64,000 nucleotides of DNA from Chenopodium formosanum (Eukaryota; Streptophyta; Magnoliopsida; Caryophyllales; Amaranthaceae): positions 24,105,795 through 24,169,794 of the forward strand of contig CM044858.1 in NCBI GenBank assembly GCA_024500155.1, given 5' to 3'. This document shows positions 1-11,452 of the stretch, in pieces. The number at the start of each line of letters is the position of its first letter. Position 1 is the first letter of the stretch. Below the pieces are notes generated by a model that had not been told where the DNA came from, did not search any database, and was given only the letters and a program-made list of their open reading frames with translations. A program made the position numbers and the translations under genes.

Positions 1-3000
1 TAGGCCATTTAGTACCAAAATGCGTCCTAAAACTTAGTAAGTTGCTTTTTTTATGTGATTTCAAAGCTTAGCCACCTAAAACTAAGTGTAATTGACATGT
101 TATGAGAAATAACTAGCTCATTATAAAAAAAATGTACAAAATGGGCAAGGTAGACGTCATTTAGGCCTTATTTAGGCCATTTAGTACCAAAATGCGTCCT
201 AAAACTTAGTAAACTGCTTTTTTATGTGATTTCAAAGCTTAGGCACCTAAAACTAAGTGTAATTGACATGTTATGAGAAATAATTAACTCAGTATTTAAA
301 AAATGTAGAAAATGGGCAAGGTAGACGTCATTTAGGCCTTATTTAAGCCATTTAGTACCAGAATGCCTCCTAAAACTTAGTAAGTTGATTTTTTTATGTG
401 ATTTCAAAGCTTAGCCACCTAAAACTAAGTGTAATTGACATGTTATGAGAAATAACTAGCTCATTATAAAAAAAATGTACAAAATGGGCAAGGTAGACGT
501 CATTTAGGCCTTATTTAGGCCATTTAGTACCAAAATGCGTCCTAAAACTTAGTAAACTGCTTTTTTATGTGATTTCAAAGCTTAGGCACCTAAAACTAAG
601 TGTAATTGACATGTTATGAGAAATAATTAACTCAGTATTTAAAAAATGTAGAAAATGGGCAAGGTAGACGTCATTTAGGCCTTATTTAAGCCATTTAGTA
701 CCAGAATGCCTCCTAAAACTTAGTAAGTTGATTTTTTTATGTGATTTCAAAGCTTTGCCACCTAAAACTAAGTATAATTGACATGTTATGAGAAAGAACT
801 AGCTCATTATTTAAAAAATGTACAAAATGGGCAAGGTAGAAGTCATTTAGGCCTTATTTAGGCCATTTAGTACCCAAAATGTGTCCTAAAACTTAGTAAG
901 TTGCTTTCTTTATGTGATTTCAAAGCTTAGCCACCTAAAACTAAGTATAATTGACATGTTATGAGAAAGAACTAGCTCATTATTTAAAAAATGTAGAAAA
1001 TGGGCAAGGTAGAAGTCATTTAGGTCTTATTTAGGCCATTTAGTACTAAAATGCGTCCTAAAATTTAGTAAGTTGCTTTTTTATGTGATTTCAAAGCTTA
1101 GCCACCTAAAACTAAGTATAATTGTCATGTTATGAGAAATAACTAGCTCATTAGTTAAAAATGTAGAAAATGGGCAAGATAGAAGTCATTTAGGCCTTAT
1201 TTAAGCCATGTAGTACCAAAATGCGTCCTAAATCTTTGTAAGTTGCTTTTTTTATGTGATTTCAAAGCTTAGCCACCTAACGCTAAGTGTAATTGACATG
1301 TTATGAGAAATAACTAACTCATTAGTTAGAAAATGTAGAAAATGGGCAAGATAGAATTCATTTAGGCCTTATTTAAGCCATGTAGTACCAAAATGCGTCC
1401 TAAATCTTTGTAAGTTGCTTTTTTTATGTGATTTCAAAGCTTAGCCACCTAAAGCTAAGTGTAATTGACATGTTATGAGAAATAACTAACTCATTAGTTA
1501 GAAAATGTAGAAAATGGGCAAGATAGAAGTCATTTAGGCCTTATTTAAGCCATGTAGTACCAAAATGCGTCCTAAATCTTTGTAAGTTGCTTTTTTTATG
1601 TGATTTCTAAGCTTAGCCACCTAAAGCTAAGTGTAATTGACATGTTATGAGAAATAACTAACTCATTAGTTAAAAAATATAGAAAATGGGCAAGATAGAA
1701 GTCATAATGGCCTTATTTAAGCCATGTAGTACCAAAATGCGTCCTAAAACTTAGTAAGTTGCTTTTTTATGTGATTTCAAAGCTTAGGCACCTAAAACTA
1801 AGTGTAATTGACATGTTATGAGAAATAATTAACTCAGTATTTAAAAAATGTAGAAAATGGGCAAGGTAGACGTCATTTAGGCCTTATTTAGGCCATTTAG
1901 TACCAAAATGCCTCCTAAAACTTAGTAAGTTGATTTTTTTTATGTGATTTCAAAGCTTTGCCACCTAAAACTAAGTATAATTGACATGTTATGAGAAAGA
2001 ACTAGCTCATTATTTAAAAAATGTAGAAAATGGGCAAGGTAGAAGTCATTTAGGCCTTATTTAGGCCATTTAGTACCCAAAATGTGTCCTAAAACTTAGT
2101 AAGTTGCTTTCTTTATGTGATTTCAAAGCTTGGCCACCTAAAACTAAGTATAATTGACATGTTATGAGAAAGAACTAGCTCATTATTTAAAAAATGTAGA
2201 AAATGGGCAAGGTAGAAGTCATTTAGGTCTTATTTAGGCCATTTAGTACTAAAATGCGTCCTAAAATTTAGTAAGTTGCTTTTTTATGTGATTTCAAAGC
2301 TTAGCCACCTAAAACTAAGTATAATTGTCATGTTATGAGAAATAACTAGCTTATTAGTTAGAAAATGTAGAAAATGGGCAAGATAGAAGTCATTTAGGCC
2401 TTATTTAAGCCATGTAGTACCAAAATGCGTCCTAAATCTTTGTAAGTTGCTTTTTTTATGTGATTTTAAAGCTTAGCCACCTAACGCTAAGTGTAATTGA
2501 CATGTTATGAGAAATAACTAACTCATTAGTTAGAAAATGTAGAAAATGGGTAAGATAGAAGTCATTTAGGCCTTATTTAAGCCATGTAGTACCAAAATGC
2601 GTCCTAAATCTTTGTAAGTTGCTTTTTTTATGTGATTTCAAAGCTTAGACACCTAAATCTAAGTGTAATTGACATGTTATGAGAAATAACTAACTCATTA
2701 GTTAAAAAGTATAGAAAATGGGCAAGATAGAAGTCATAATGGCCTTATTTAAGCCATGTAGTACCAAAATGCGTCCTAAATCTTTGTAAGTTGCTCTTTT
2801 TATGTGATTTCAAAGCTTAGCCACCTAAAACTAAGTGTAATAGACATTTTATGAGAAGTAACTAGCTCATTAGTTACAAAATGTACAAAATGGGCAAGGT
2901 AGAAGTCATTTAGGCCTTATTTAGGCCATTTAGTACCAAAATGTGTCCTAAAACTTAGTAAGTTGCTCTTTTTATGTGATTTCAAAGCTTTGCCACCTAA

Positions 3001-3820
3001 AACTAAGTATAATTGACATGTTATGAGAAAGAACTAGCTCATTAGATAAAAAAATGTAGAAAATGGGCAAGGTAGAAGTCATTTAGGCCTTATTTAGGCC
3101 ATTTAGTACCACAATGCGTCCTAAAACTTAGTAAGTTGCTTTTTTTTATGTGATTTCAAAGCTTAGCCACCTAAAACTAAGTGTAATTGACATGTTATGA
3201 GAAATAACTAGCTCATTATTTAAAAAATGTAGAAAATGGGCAAGGTAGACGTCATTTAGGCCTTATTTAGGCCATTTAGTACCAAAATGTGTCCTAAAAC
3301 TTAGTAAGTTGATTTTTTTATGTTATTTCAAAGCTTTGCCACCTAAAACTAAGTATAATTGACATGTTATGAGAAAGAACTAGCTCATTATTTAAAAAAT
3401 GTAGAAAATGGGCAAGGTAGAAGTCATTTAGGCCTTATTTAGGCCATTTAGTAATAAAATGCGTCCTAAAATTTAGTAAGTTGCTTTTTTATGTGATTTC
3501 AAAGCTTAGCCACCTAAAATTAAGTATAATTGACATGTTATGAGAAAGAACTAGCTCATTAGATAAAAAATATAGAAAATGGGCAAGGTAGAAGTCATTT
3601 AGGCCTTATTTAGGCCATTTAGTACCACAATGCGTCCTAAAACTTAATAAGTTGCTTTTTTGTGTTGATTAAAAGGCTTAGCCACCTAAAACTAAGTATG
3701 ATTGACATGTAATTAGGAAGAACTAGCTCATTAGTTAAAAAATGTTGAAAATGGGCAAGGTAGAAAACATGTTTTTAAAAATGCGTCCTAAAACTTAGTA
3801 AGTTGCTCTTTTTATGTGAG
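1..3820. repeat. 172-bp tandem repeat array (about 22 units)
   Basis: A head-to-tail repeat with a 171-172-bp period; unit starts are visible at 1, 173, 344 and 516. Each unit carries taggccatttagtacc, then cctaaaacttagtaagttg, then gtgatttcaaagctta, then gacatgttatgagaaa, then aaaatgggcaaggtag. AACTTAGTAAGTT is a short dyad found in most units. Variants are organised. Alternating forms (actagctcattat and attaactcagtat) make a dimer near 1-690. A longer run at about 722-1730 recurs at about 1925-2750 with the same order of diagnostic variants. The last units, after 3650, are degenerate, and the array fades out by 3820. No open frame is conserved, so the array is non-coding. Confidence 0.95.
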
Positions 3821-4244
3821 TTAATTTTTTGCATATTTATTTACACATGTTTAACTTAACTAATTTATTCTAACATAATGTTTTTATATTCCAAGTTTTG
3901 CAAGGTGCTAAAGGGTGATCCGTTAACAAGCAAGGACCTTAATGAAGTACGAGACATGTTGGCATCTTTCATCACTTTCAATTTGTAAATGTTACATCAT
4001 TTTGAATTTAAACTTTGTTGATTAAACTTAAGACTACTTTATTTATTGTTAATAAGTTAGTATTGTGCAAATTTGTACTTATGTAGTATATGATACTTTA
4101 TTTATTGTATTGCATTTGGTTTTTAATAATTAATGTCTAAATATATATTTACAGCAGAAATAATAGCAGCAATACAGGAATTACATGCAGGAAATATATA
4201 GCTGGAATTACAGGAATTATTGCAGGGATAAAAAAAAAAAATTA
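3821..4244. other. AT-rich unique DNA between array and CACTA end
   Basis: Apart from the possible exon at 3896-3988, this stretch has no convincing gene. It is strongly AT-rich. At about 4150-4230 there is a short run of imperfect repeats built on acaggaatta and gcaggaa, followed by a poly-A tract at about 4230-4240 that leads into the subterminal repeats. Confidence 0.6.
3896..3988 (+). CDS. Possible terminal exon of the transposon-borne gene
   Basis: An acceptor-like stretch (ttttatattccaag) is followed by a 30-codon frame ending in TAA at 3986-3988. The peptide contains KGDPLTSKDLNEVRDML and is richer in charged residues than the AT-rich surroundings. Codon use also differs from the flanks, and no other frame here stays open. 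Its position, about 460 bp inside a CACTA terminus, fits the last exon of a transposase or accessory gene. I do not recognise the family, and the upstream exons would lie on the far side of the repeat array or outside the window. It could also be chance. Confidence 0.35.
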   Translation, partial: FCKVLKGDPLTSKDLNEVRDMLASFITFNL

Positions 4245-4451
4245 CTCTAATGGCCACCGGTTCAGCCATGCAACCGGTGGCAATTACCTGCCATCCCTCC
4301 AAAAAAAAAAGGCGGCAAAGGTAAATTGCCACCGGTTTTGAACCGGTGGCCTTTTGTCCTAGGTTTTGCCACCCCCCCACTAGCCACCGATTCAAAACCG
4401 GTGGCAAAGGGGGGTTTTGAACCGGTGGCCAACCCCTTTTTTCGCCTAGTG
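4245..4451. repeat. CACTA subterminal palindromes and terminal inverted repeat
   Basis: The core GCCACCGGTT and its reverse complement AACCGGTGGC occur about seven times in some 170 bp, mostly as back-to-back pairs. These are at about 4251-4280 (spaced by cagccatgc), at about 4328-4350 (a near-perfect palindrome through ttttg), at about 4382-4404 (one arm GATT instead of GGTT) and at about 4416-4430. The outer 19 bp form the terminal repeat that ends at 4451. In En/Spm such arrays are the binding sites of the TNPA-type protein; that role is inferred here from family knowledge. Confidence 0.8.
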
Positions 4452-7400
4452 TATAGCCGTCAATTTTGGAATTTTTTAACCTTTTTCGCCCGGAAATAAA
4501 AATTGCCGAGATGTTTACCATGGTTCCTAATACCCTTCGGGAGTCCAATTGAGTGGGTGGAACCATCCAATATGCCTTTAAACAGTCAATTTACCTGTTC
4601 TTAACTTGCACCGTTATCGTGACCTCAAGCCTACCACAGACATTTATGGCAACTTATCAGGTCATATATGGTTCCAAACGTCATTATATGACCCTAAGAT
4701 GTATCCCCTAGGATATCAAGACTTTTCGCCACCCCGGCCTCGTAACCTCAAAATTCCTCAAAAAGCGTGGATTATAGCCTTCAAATTTGAATTTTTTGAC
4801 CTTTTTTCGCCCGGAAAGAAAAATTGCCGAGATGTTCACCATGGTTCCTAATACCCTCCAGCAATCCAATTGAGTGGGTGGAACCATCCAATATGCCTTT
4901 AAACAGTCAATTTACCCATTCTAAACTTGCACCGATATCGTGACCTCAAGCCAACCACGGACATTTATGGCAACATATAAGGGTCATATATGGTTCCAAA
5001 CGTCATTATATGACCCTAAGATGTATCCCCTAGGGTCTCAAGACTTTTCCCCACCGGGCCCCGTAACCTCAAAATTCCTCAAAAAGCGTGGATTATAGCC
5101 TTAAATTCTGGAATTTTTTTAGCGTTTTTCGCCCGGAAATAAAAATTTCCGAGAGGTTTACCATCGTGCCTAATACCCTCCGGGGGTTTAATTGAGTGGG
5201 TGGAACCATCCAATATGCCTTTAAACAGTCAATTGACTCGTTCCAAACTTGCACCGATATCGTGACCTCAAGCCTACCACGGACATTTATGGCAACGTAT
5301 AAGGGTCATATATGGTTCCAAACGTCATTATATGACCCTAAGATGTATACCCTAGGGTCTCAAGACTTTTCGCCACCGGGTCCCGTAACCTCAAAATTCC
5401 TCAAAAAGCGTGGATTATAGCCCTCAATTTTGGAATTTTTTGACCTTTTTTCGCCCGAAAATAAAAACTGCCGAGTTGTTTACCATGGATCCTAATACCC
5501 TCTGTGAGTCCAATTGAGTGGGTGGAACCATCCAATATGCCTTTAAACAGTCAATTTACTCGTTCCAAACTTGCACCGATATCGTGACCTCAAGCCTTCC
5601 ATGGACATTTATGGCAACATATAAGGGTCATATATGGTTCCAAACGTTATTATATGACCCTAAGATGTATCTCCTAGGGTATCAAGACTTTTCGCCACCG
5701 GGCCCCGTAACCTCAAAATTCCTCAAAAAGCGTGGATTATAGCCTTTAATTTTGGAATTTTTTGACCTTTTTTCGCCCGGAAATAAATATTTCCGAGATG
5801 TTTACCATGGTTCCTAATACCCTCCGGGAGTCCAATTGAGTGGGTGGAACAATCCAATATGCCTTTAAACAGTCAATTTACCCGTTCCAAACTTGCACCG
5901 ATATCGTGACCTCAAGCCTACCACGGACATTTATAGCAACATATAAGGGTCATATATGGTTCGAAACGTCATTATATGACCCTAAGATGTATCCCCTAGG
6001 ATCTCAAGACTTTTCGCCACCGGGCCCCGTAACCTCAAAATTCCTCAAAAAACGTGGATTATATATAGCTTTCAATTTTGGAATTTTTTGACCTTTTTTC
6101 GCCAAGAAATAAAAATTGCCGAGTTGTTTACCATGGTTCCTAATACCCTCCTGGGATCCAATGTAGTGGGTGGAACCATCCAATATGCCTTTAAACATTC
6201 AATTTACTCGTCCAACTTGCACCGATATCGTGACCTCAAGCCAACCACGGACATTTATGGCAACATATAAGGTTCATATATGGTTCCAAAAGTCATTATA
6301 TGACCCTAAGATAAATCCCCTAGGGTCTCAAGACTTTTCGCCACTAGGCCCCGTAACCTCAAAATTCCTCAAAAATCGTGGATTATAGCCTTTAATTTTG
6401 GAAATAAAAATTTCCGAGATGTTTACCATGGTTCCGAATACCCTCCGGGAGTCCAATTGAGTGGGTGGAACCATATTATATGCCTTTAAACAGTTAATTT
6501 TCCCGTTCTTAACTTGCACCGATATCGTGACCTTAGGCCTACCACGGACATTTATGGCAACATATAAGGGTCATATCTGGTTCTAAACGTCATTATATGA
6601 CCCTAAGATGTATGCCCTAGGGTCTCAAGACTTTTCGCCACAATTCCTCAAAAAGCGTGGATTATAGGCTTCAATTTTGGAATTTTTTGACCTTTTTTTC
6701 GCCCGGAAATAAAAATTGCCGAGATCTTTACCATTGTTCCTAATACCCTCCGGGAGTCCAATTAAGTGGGTGGAACCATCCAATATGCCTTTCAACAGTC
6801 AATTTACCCGTTCCAAACTTGCACCGATATCGTGACCTCAAGCAGACCACGGACATTTATAGCTACATATAAGGGTCATATATGGTTCAAACGTCATTAT
6901 ATGACCCTAAGATGTATCCCCTAGGGTCTCAAGACTTTTCGCCACCGTGCCCCGTAACCTCAAAATTCCTCAAAAAGCGTGGATTATAGCTTTCAATTTT
7001 GGAATTTTTTGACCTTTTTTCGCCCAGAAATAAAAATTGTCGAGATGTTTACCAAGGTTCTTTATATCCTCCGGGAGTCCAATTGAGTGGGTGGAACCAT
7101 CCAATATGCCTTTAAAAACTCAATTTTCCCATTCCATACTTGCACCGATATCGTGACCTCAAGCCTACCACGAACATTTATGGCAAGATATAAGGGTCAT
7201 ATATGGTTCCAAACGTGATTATATGACCCTAAGATGTATCCCCTAGGGACTTAAGACTTTTCGCCACTGGGCCCCGTAACCTCAAAATTCCTCAAAAAGC
7301 GTGGATTATAGTCTTCAATTTCGGAATTTTTTGACCATAGTTCCGAATACCTTACGGGAGTCCAATTGAGTGGGTGGTACCACATTATATACCTTTAAAC

Positions 7401-9479
7401 AGTTAATTTTCCCGTTCTTAACTTGCACCGATATCGTGACCTTAGACCTACCACGGACATTTATGGCAACATATAAGGGTCATATCTGGTTCTAAACGTC
7501 ATTATATGACCCTAAGATGTATCCCCTAGGGTCTCAAGACTTTTCGCCACAGGGCCCCATAACCTCAAAATTCCTCAAAAAGCGTGGATTATATAGCCTT
7601 CAATTTTGGAATTTTTTGACCTTTTTTCGCCCGCAAATAAAAATTGCCGAGATGTTTACCACGGTTCCGAGTACCCGCCGGGAGTCCAATTGAGTGGGTG
7701 GAACCATCCAATATGCCTTTAAACAGTCAATTTACCCGTTCGAAACTTGCACCGATATCGTGACCTCAACCCTACCCACGGACATTTATGGCAACATATA
7801 AGGGTCATATATGGTTCCAAACGTCATTATATAACCCTAAGATGTATCCCCTACGGTCTCAAGACTTTTGGCCACCGGGCCCCGTAACCTCAAAATTCCT
7901 CAAAAAGCGTGGATTATAGCCTTTAATTTTTTAATTTTTTGACCTTTTTTCGCCCGGAAATAAAAATTGCCGAGATGTTTACCATGGTTCCTTATACCTC
8001 CAAAAGTCCAATTGAGTAGGTAGAACCATCCAATATGCCTTTAAACAGTCAATTTACCCGTTCCAAACTTGCACCGATATCGTGACCTCAAGCCTACCAC
8101 GGACATTTATGGAAACATATAAGGGTCATATATGGTTACGAACGTCATTATATGAACCTAAGATGTATCCCCTAGGGTCTCAAGACTTTTCGCCACCCGG
8201 GCCTTGTAACCTCAAAATTTCTCAAAAAGCGTGGTTTATAGCCTTCAATTTTGGAATTTTTTGACCTTTTTTCGCCCGTAAATAAAAATTGCTTAGATGT
8301 TTACCATGGTTCCTAATACCCTCTAGGAGTCCAATTAAGTGGGTGAAACCATCCAATATGCCTTTAAACAGCCAATTTACCCGTTCCAAACTTGAACTGA
8401 TATCGTAGCCTCAAGCCTACCACGAACATTTATGGAAACATATAAAGGTCATATACGGTTCCAAACGTCATTATATGACCCTAAGATGTATCCCCTAGGG
8501 TCTCAAGACTTTTCGCCACCGGGCCCCGTAACCTCAAAATTCCTCAAAAAGCGTGGATTATAGCCTTTAATTTTAGAATTTTTTGACCTTTTTTCGCCCG
8601 GAAATAAAAATTGCTGAGATGTTTACCATGGTTCCTAATACCCTCCGGGAGTCTAATTGAGAGGGTTGAACCATCCAATATGCCTTTAAACAGTCAATTT
8701 ACCCGTTCCAAACTTGCACCGATATCGTGACCTCAAGCCTACCACAGACATTTATGGCAACATATAAGGGTCATATATGGTTCCAAACGTCATTATATGA
8801 ACCTAAGATGTATCCCCTAGGGTCTCAAGACTTTTTGCCACCGGGCCTTGTAACCTCAAAATTTCTCAAAAAGCGTGGTTTATAGCCTTCAATTTTGGAA
8901 TTTTATGACCTTTTTTCGCCCGGAAATAAAAATTGCCGAGATGTTTACCATGGTTCCTAATACCCTCTAGGAGTCCAATTAAGTGGGTGAAACCATCCAA
9001 TATGCCTTTAAACAGTCAATTTACCCGTTCCAAACATTCACCGATATCGTGGCCTCAAGCCTACCACGAACATTTATGGCAACATATAGGGGTCATATAT
9101 GGTTCCAAACGTCATTATATGACCCTAAGATGTATCCCCTAGGGTCTCAAGACTTTTCGCCACTAGGCTCCGTAACCTTAAAATTCCTCAAAAAGCGTGG
9201 ATTATAGCCTTCAATTTTGGAATTTTTTGACCTTATTTCGCCCGGAAATAAAAATTGCCGAGATGTTTACCATGCTTTTTAATACCTCCGGGAGTCCAAT
9301 TGAGTGGGTAAAACCATCCAATATGCCTTAAAGCAGTCAATTTACCGGTTCCAAACTTTCACCGATATCGTGACCTCAAGCCTACCACGGACATTTATGG
9401 CAACATATATTGGTCATATATGGTTCCAAACGTCGTTATATGACCCTAAGATGTATCCCCTAGGGTTTCAAGACTTTTC

Positions 9480-11452
9480 GCCACCGGGGCCCGTAACCTC
9501 AAAATTCCTCAAAAACAGTGGATTTTCCTTCAATTTTAGAATTTTTTGACCTTTTTTCGCCTGGAAATAAAAATTGACGAGATGTTTACCATGGTTCCTA
9601 ATATCCTCCGGGAGTCCAATTGAGTGGGTGGAACCATCCAATATGCCTTTAAACAGCCAATTTACCCGTTCCAAACTTGCACCGATATCGTGACCTCAAG
9701 CTTGCGACGGACATTTATGGCAACATATAAGGGTCATATATGGTTCCAAACGTCATTATATGACCCTAAGATTATCCCTAGGGTCTCAAGACTTTTCGCC
9801 ACTGGGCCCCGTAACCTTAAAATTCATCAAAAAGCGTGGATTATAGCCTTCAATTTTGGAATTTTTTGACCTTTTATCGCCCGGAAATAAAAATTTCCGA
9901 GATGTTTACCATGGTTTTTAATACCCTCCGGGAGTCCAATTGAGTGGGTAAAACCATCCAATATGCCTTAAAGCAGTCAATTTACCCGTTCCAAACTTGC
10001 ACTGATATCGTGACCTCAAGCCTACCACAGACATTTATGGCAACATATAAGGGTCATATATGGTTCCAAACGTCATTATATGACCCTAAGTTGTATCCCC
10101 CGGGGTCTCAAGACTTTTCGCCACCGGGCCCCGTAACCTCAAAATTCCTCAAAAAGCGTGGATTATAACCTTCAATTTTGGAACTTTTTGACCTTTTTTC
10201 GCTCGGAAATAAAAATTGCCGAGATGTTTACCATGGTTCCTAATACCCTCCAGGAGTCCAATTGAGTGGGTGGAACCATCCAATATGCCTTTAAACAGTC
10301 AATTTACCCGTTCAAAACTTGCACCGATATCGTGACCTCAAGCCTACCACGGACATTTATGGCAACATATAAGGGTCATATATGGTTCCAAACGTCATTA
10401 TATGACCCTAAGATGTAACCCCTAGGGTCTCAAGACTTTTCGCCACTGGGCCCCGTAACCTCAAAATTCCTCTAAAAGCGTGGATTATAGCCTTCAATTT
10501 TGGAACTTTTTGACCTTTTTTCTCTCGGAAATAAAAATTGCCGAGATGTTTACCATGGTTCCTAATACCCTCCGGGAGTCCAATTGAGTGGGTGGAACCA
10601 TCCAATATGCCTTTAAACAGTCAATTTACCGTTCCAAACTAGCACCGATATCGTGACCTCAAGCCTACCACGGACATTTATGGAAACATATAAGGGCCAT
10701 ATATGGTTCCAAACGTCATTATATGACCCTAAGATGTATCCCCTAGGGTTTCAAGACTTTTCGCCACCGGGCCCCGTAACCTCAAAATTCCTCAAAAATA
10801 GTGGATTATTTCCATCAATTTTAGAATTTTTTGACCTTTTTTCGCCCGGAAATAAAAATTGACGAGATGTTTACCATGGTTCCTAATATCCTCCGGGAGT
10901 CCAATTGAGTGGTGGAACCATCCAATATGCCTTTAAACAGCCAATTTACCCGTTCCAAACTTGCACCGATATCGTGACCTCAAGCTTGCGACGGACATTT
11001 ATGGCAACATATAAGGGTCATATATGGTTCCAAACGTCATTATATGACCCTAAGATTATCCCTAGGGTCTCAAGACTTTTCGCCACTGGGCCCCGTAACC
11101 TTAAAATTCATCAAAAAGCGTGGATTATAGCCTTCAATTTTGGAATTTTTTGACCTTTTATCGCCCGGAAATAAAAATTGCCGAGATGTTTACCATGGTT
11201 TTTAATACCCTCCGGGAGTCCAATTGAGTGGGTAAAACCATCCAATATGCCTTAAAGCAGTCAATTTACCCGTTCCAAACTTGCACTGATATCGTGACCT
11301 CAAGCCTACCACAGACATTTATGGCAACATATAAGGGTCATATATGGTTCCAAACGTCATTATATGACCCTAAGATGTATACCCTAGGGTCTCAAGACTT
11401 TTCGCCACCGGGTCCCGTAACCTCAAAATTCCTCAAAAAGCGTGGATTATAA
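9480..11452 (+). repeat. Local four-monomer segmental duplication in the satellite
   Basis: A multi-monomer segment is duplicated with an offset of about 1.28 kb (four monomers). Shared private variants appear in the same order in both copies: cttgcgacggacatttatgg (about 9701 and 10984), taagattatccctaggg (about 9767 and 11051), cttttatcgcccgg (about 9870 and 11155) and catggtttttaatacc (about 9910 and 11195). The second copy has lost two bases in the gtgggtgg motif near 10910. Weaker relatives of the same variants recur near 12490 and 14415. This is what unequal exchange within an array would produce. Confidence 0.8.

Larger units (their letters stand above)
1..4451. mobile_element. CACTA (En/Spm) DNA transposon, one end
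   Basis: The right boundary is explicit. On the minus strand the sequence from 4451 reads CACTAGGCGAAAAAAGGGG, the CACTA-type terminal inverted repeat, and the flanking DNA from 4452 is 322-bp satellite (tatagcc...caattttgg) cut in mid-monomer. Dense palindromic subterminal repeats lie just inside the end, as expected for CACTA elements whose transposase binds such repeats. No second CACTA terminus is seen between 1 and 4451, so the 172-bp array (1-3820) and the unique DNA at 3821-4244 appear to be internal. The left end is outside the window, so the usual 3-bp target duplication and the total length cannot be checked. An alternative is a truncated element end that happens to abut the array. 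Confidence 0.78.
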
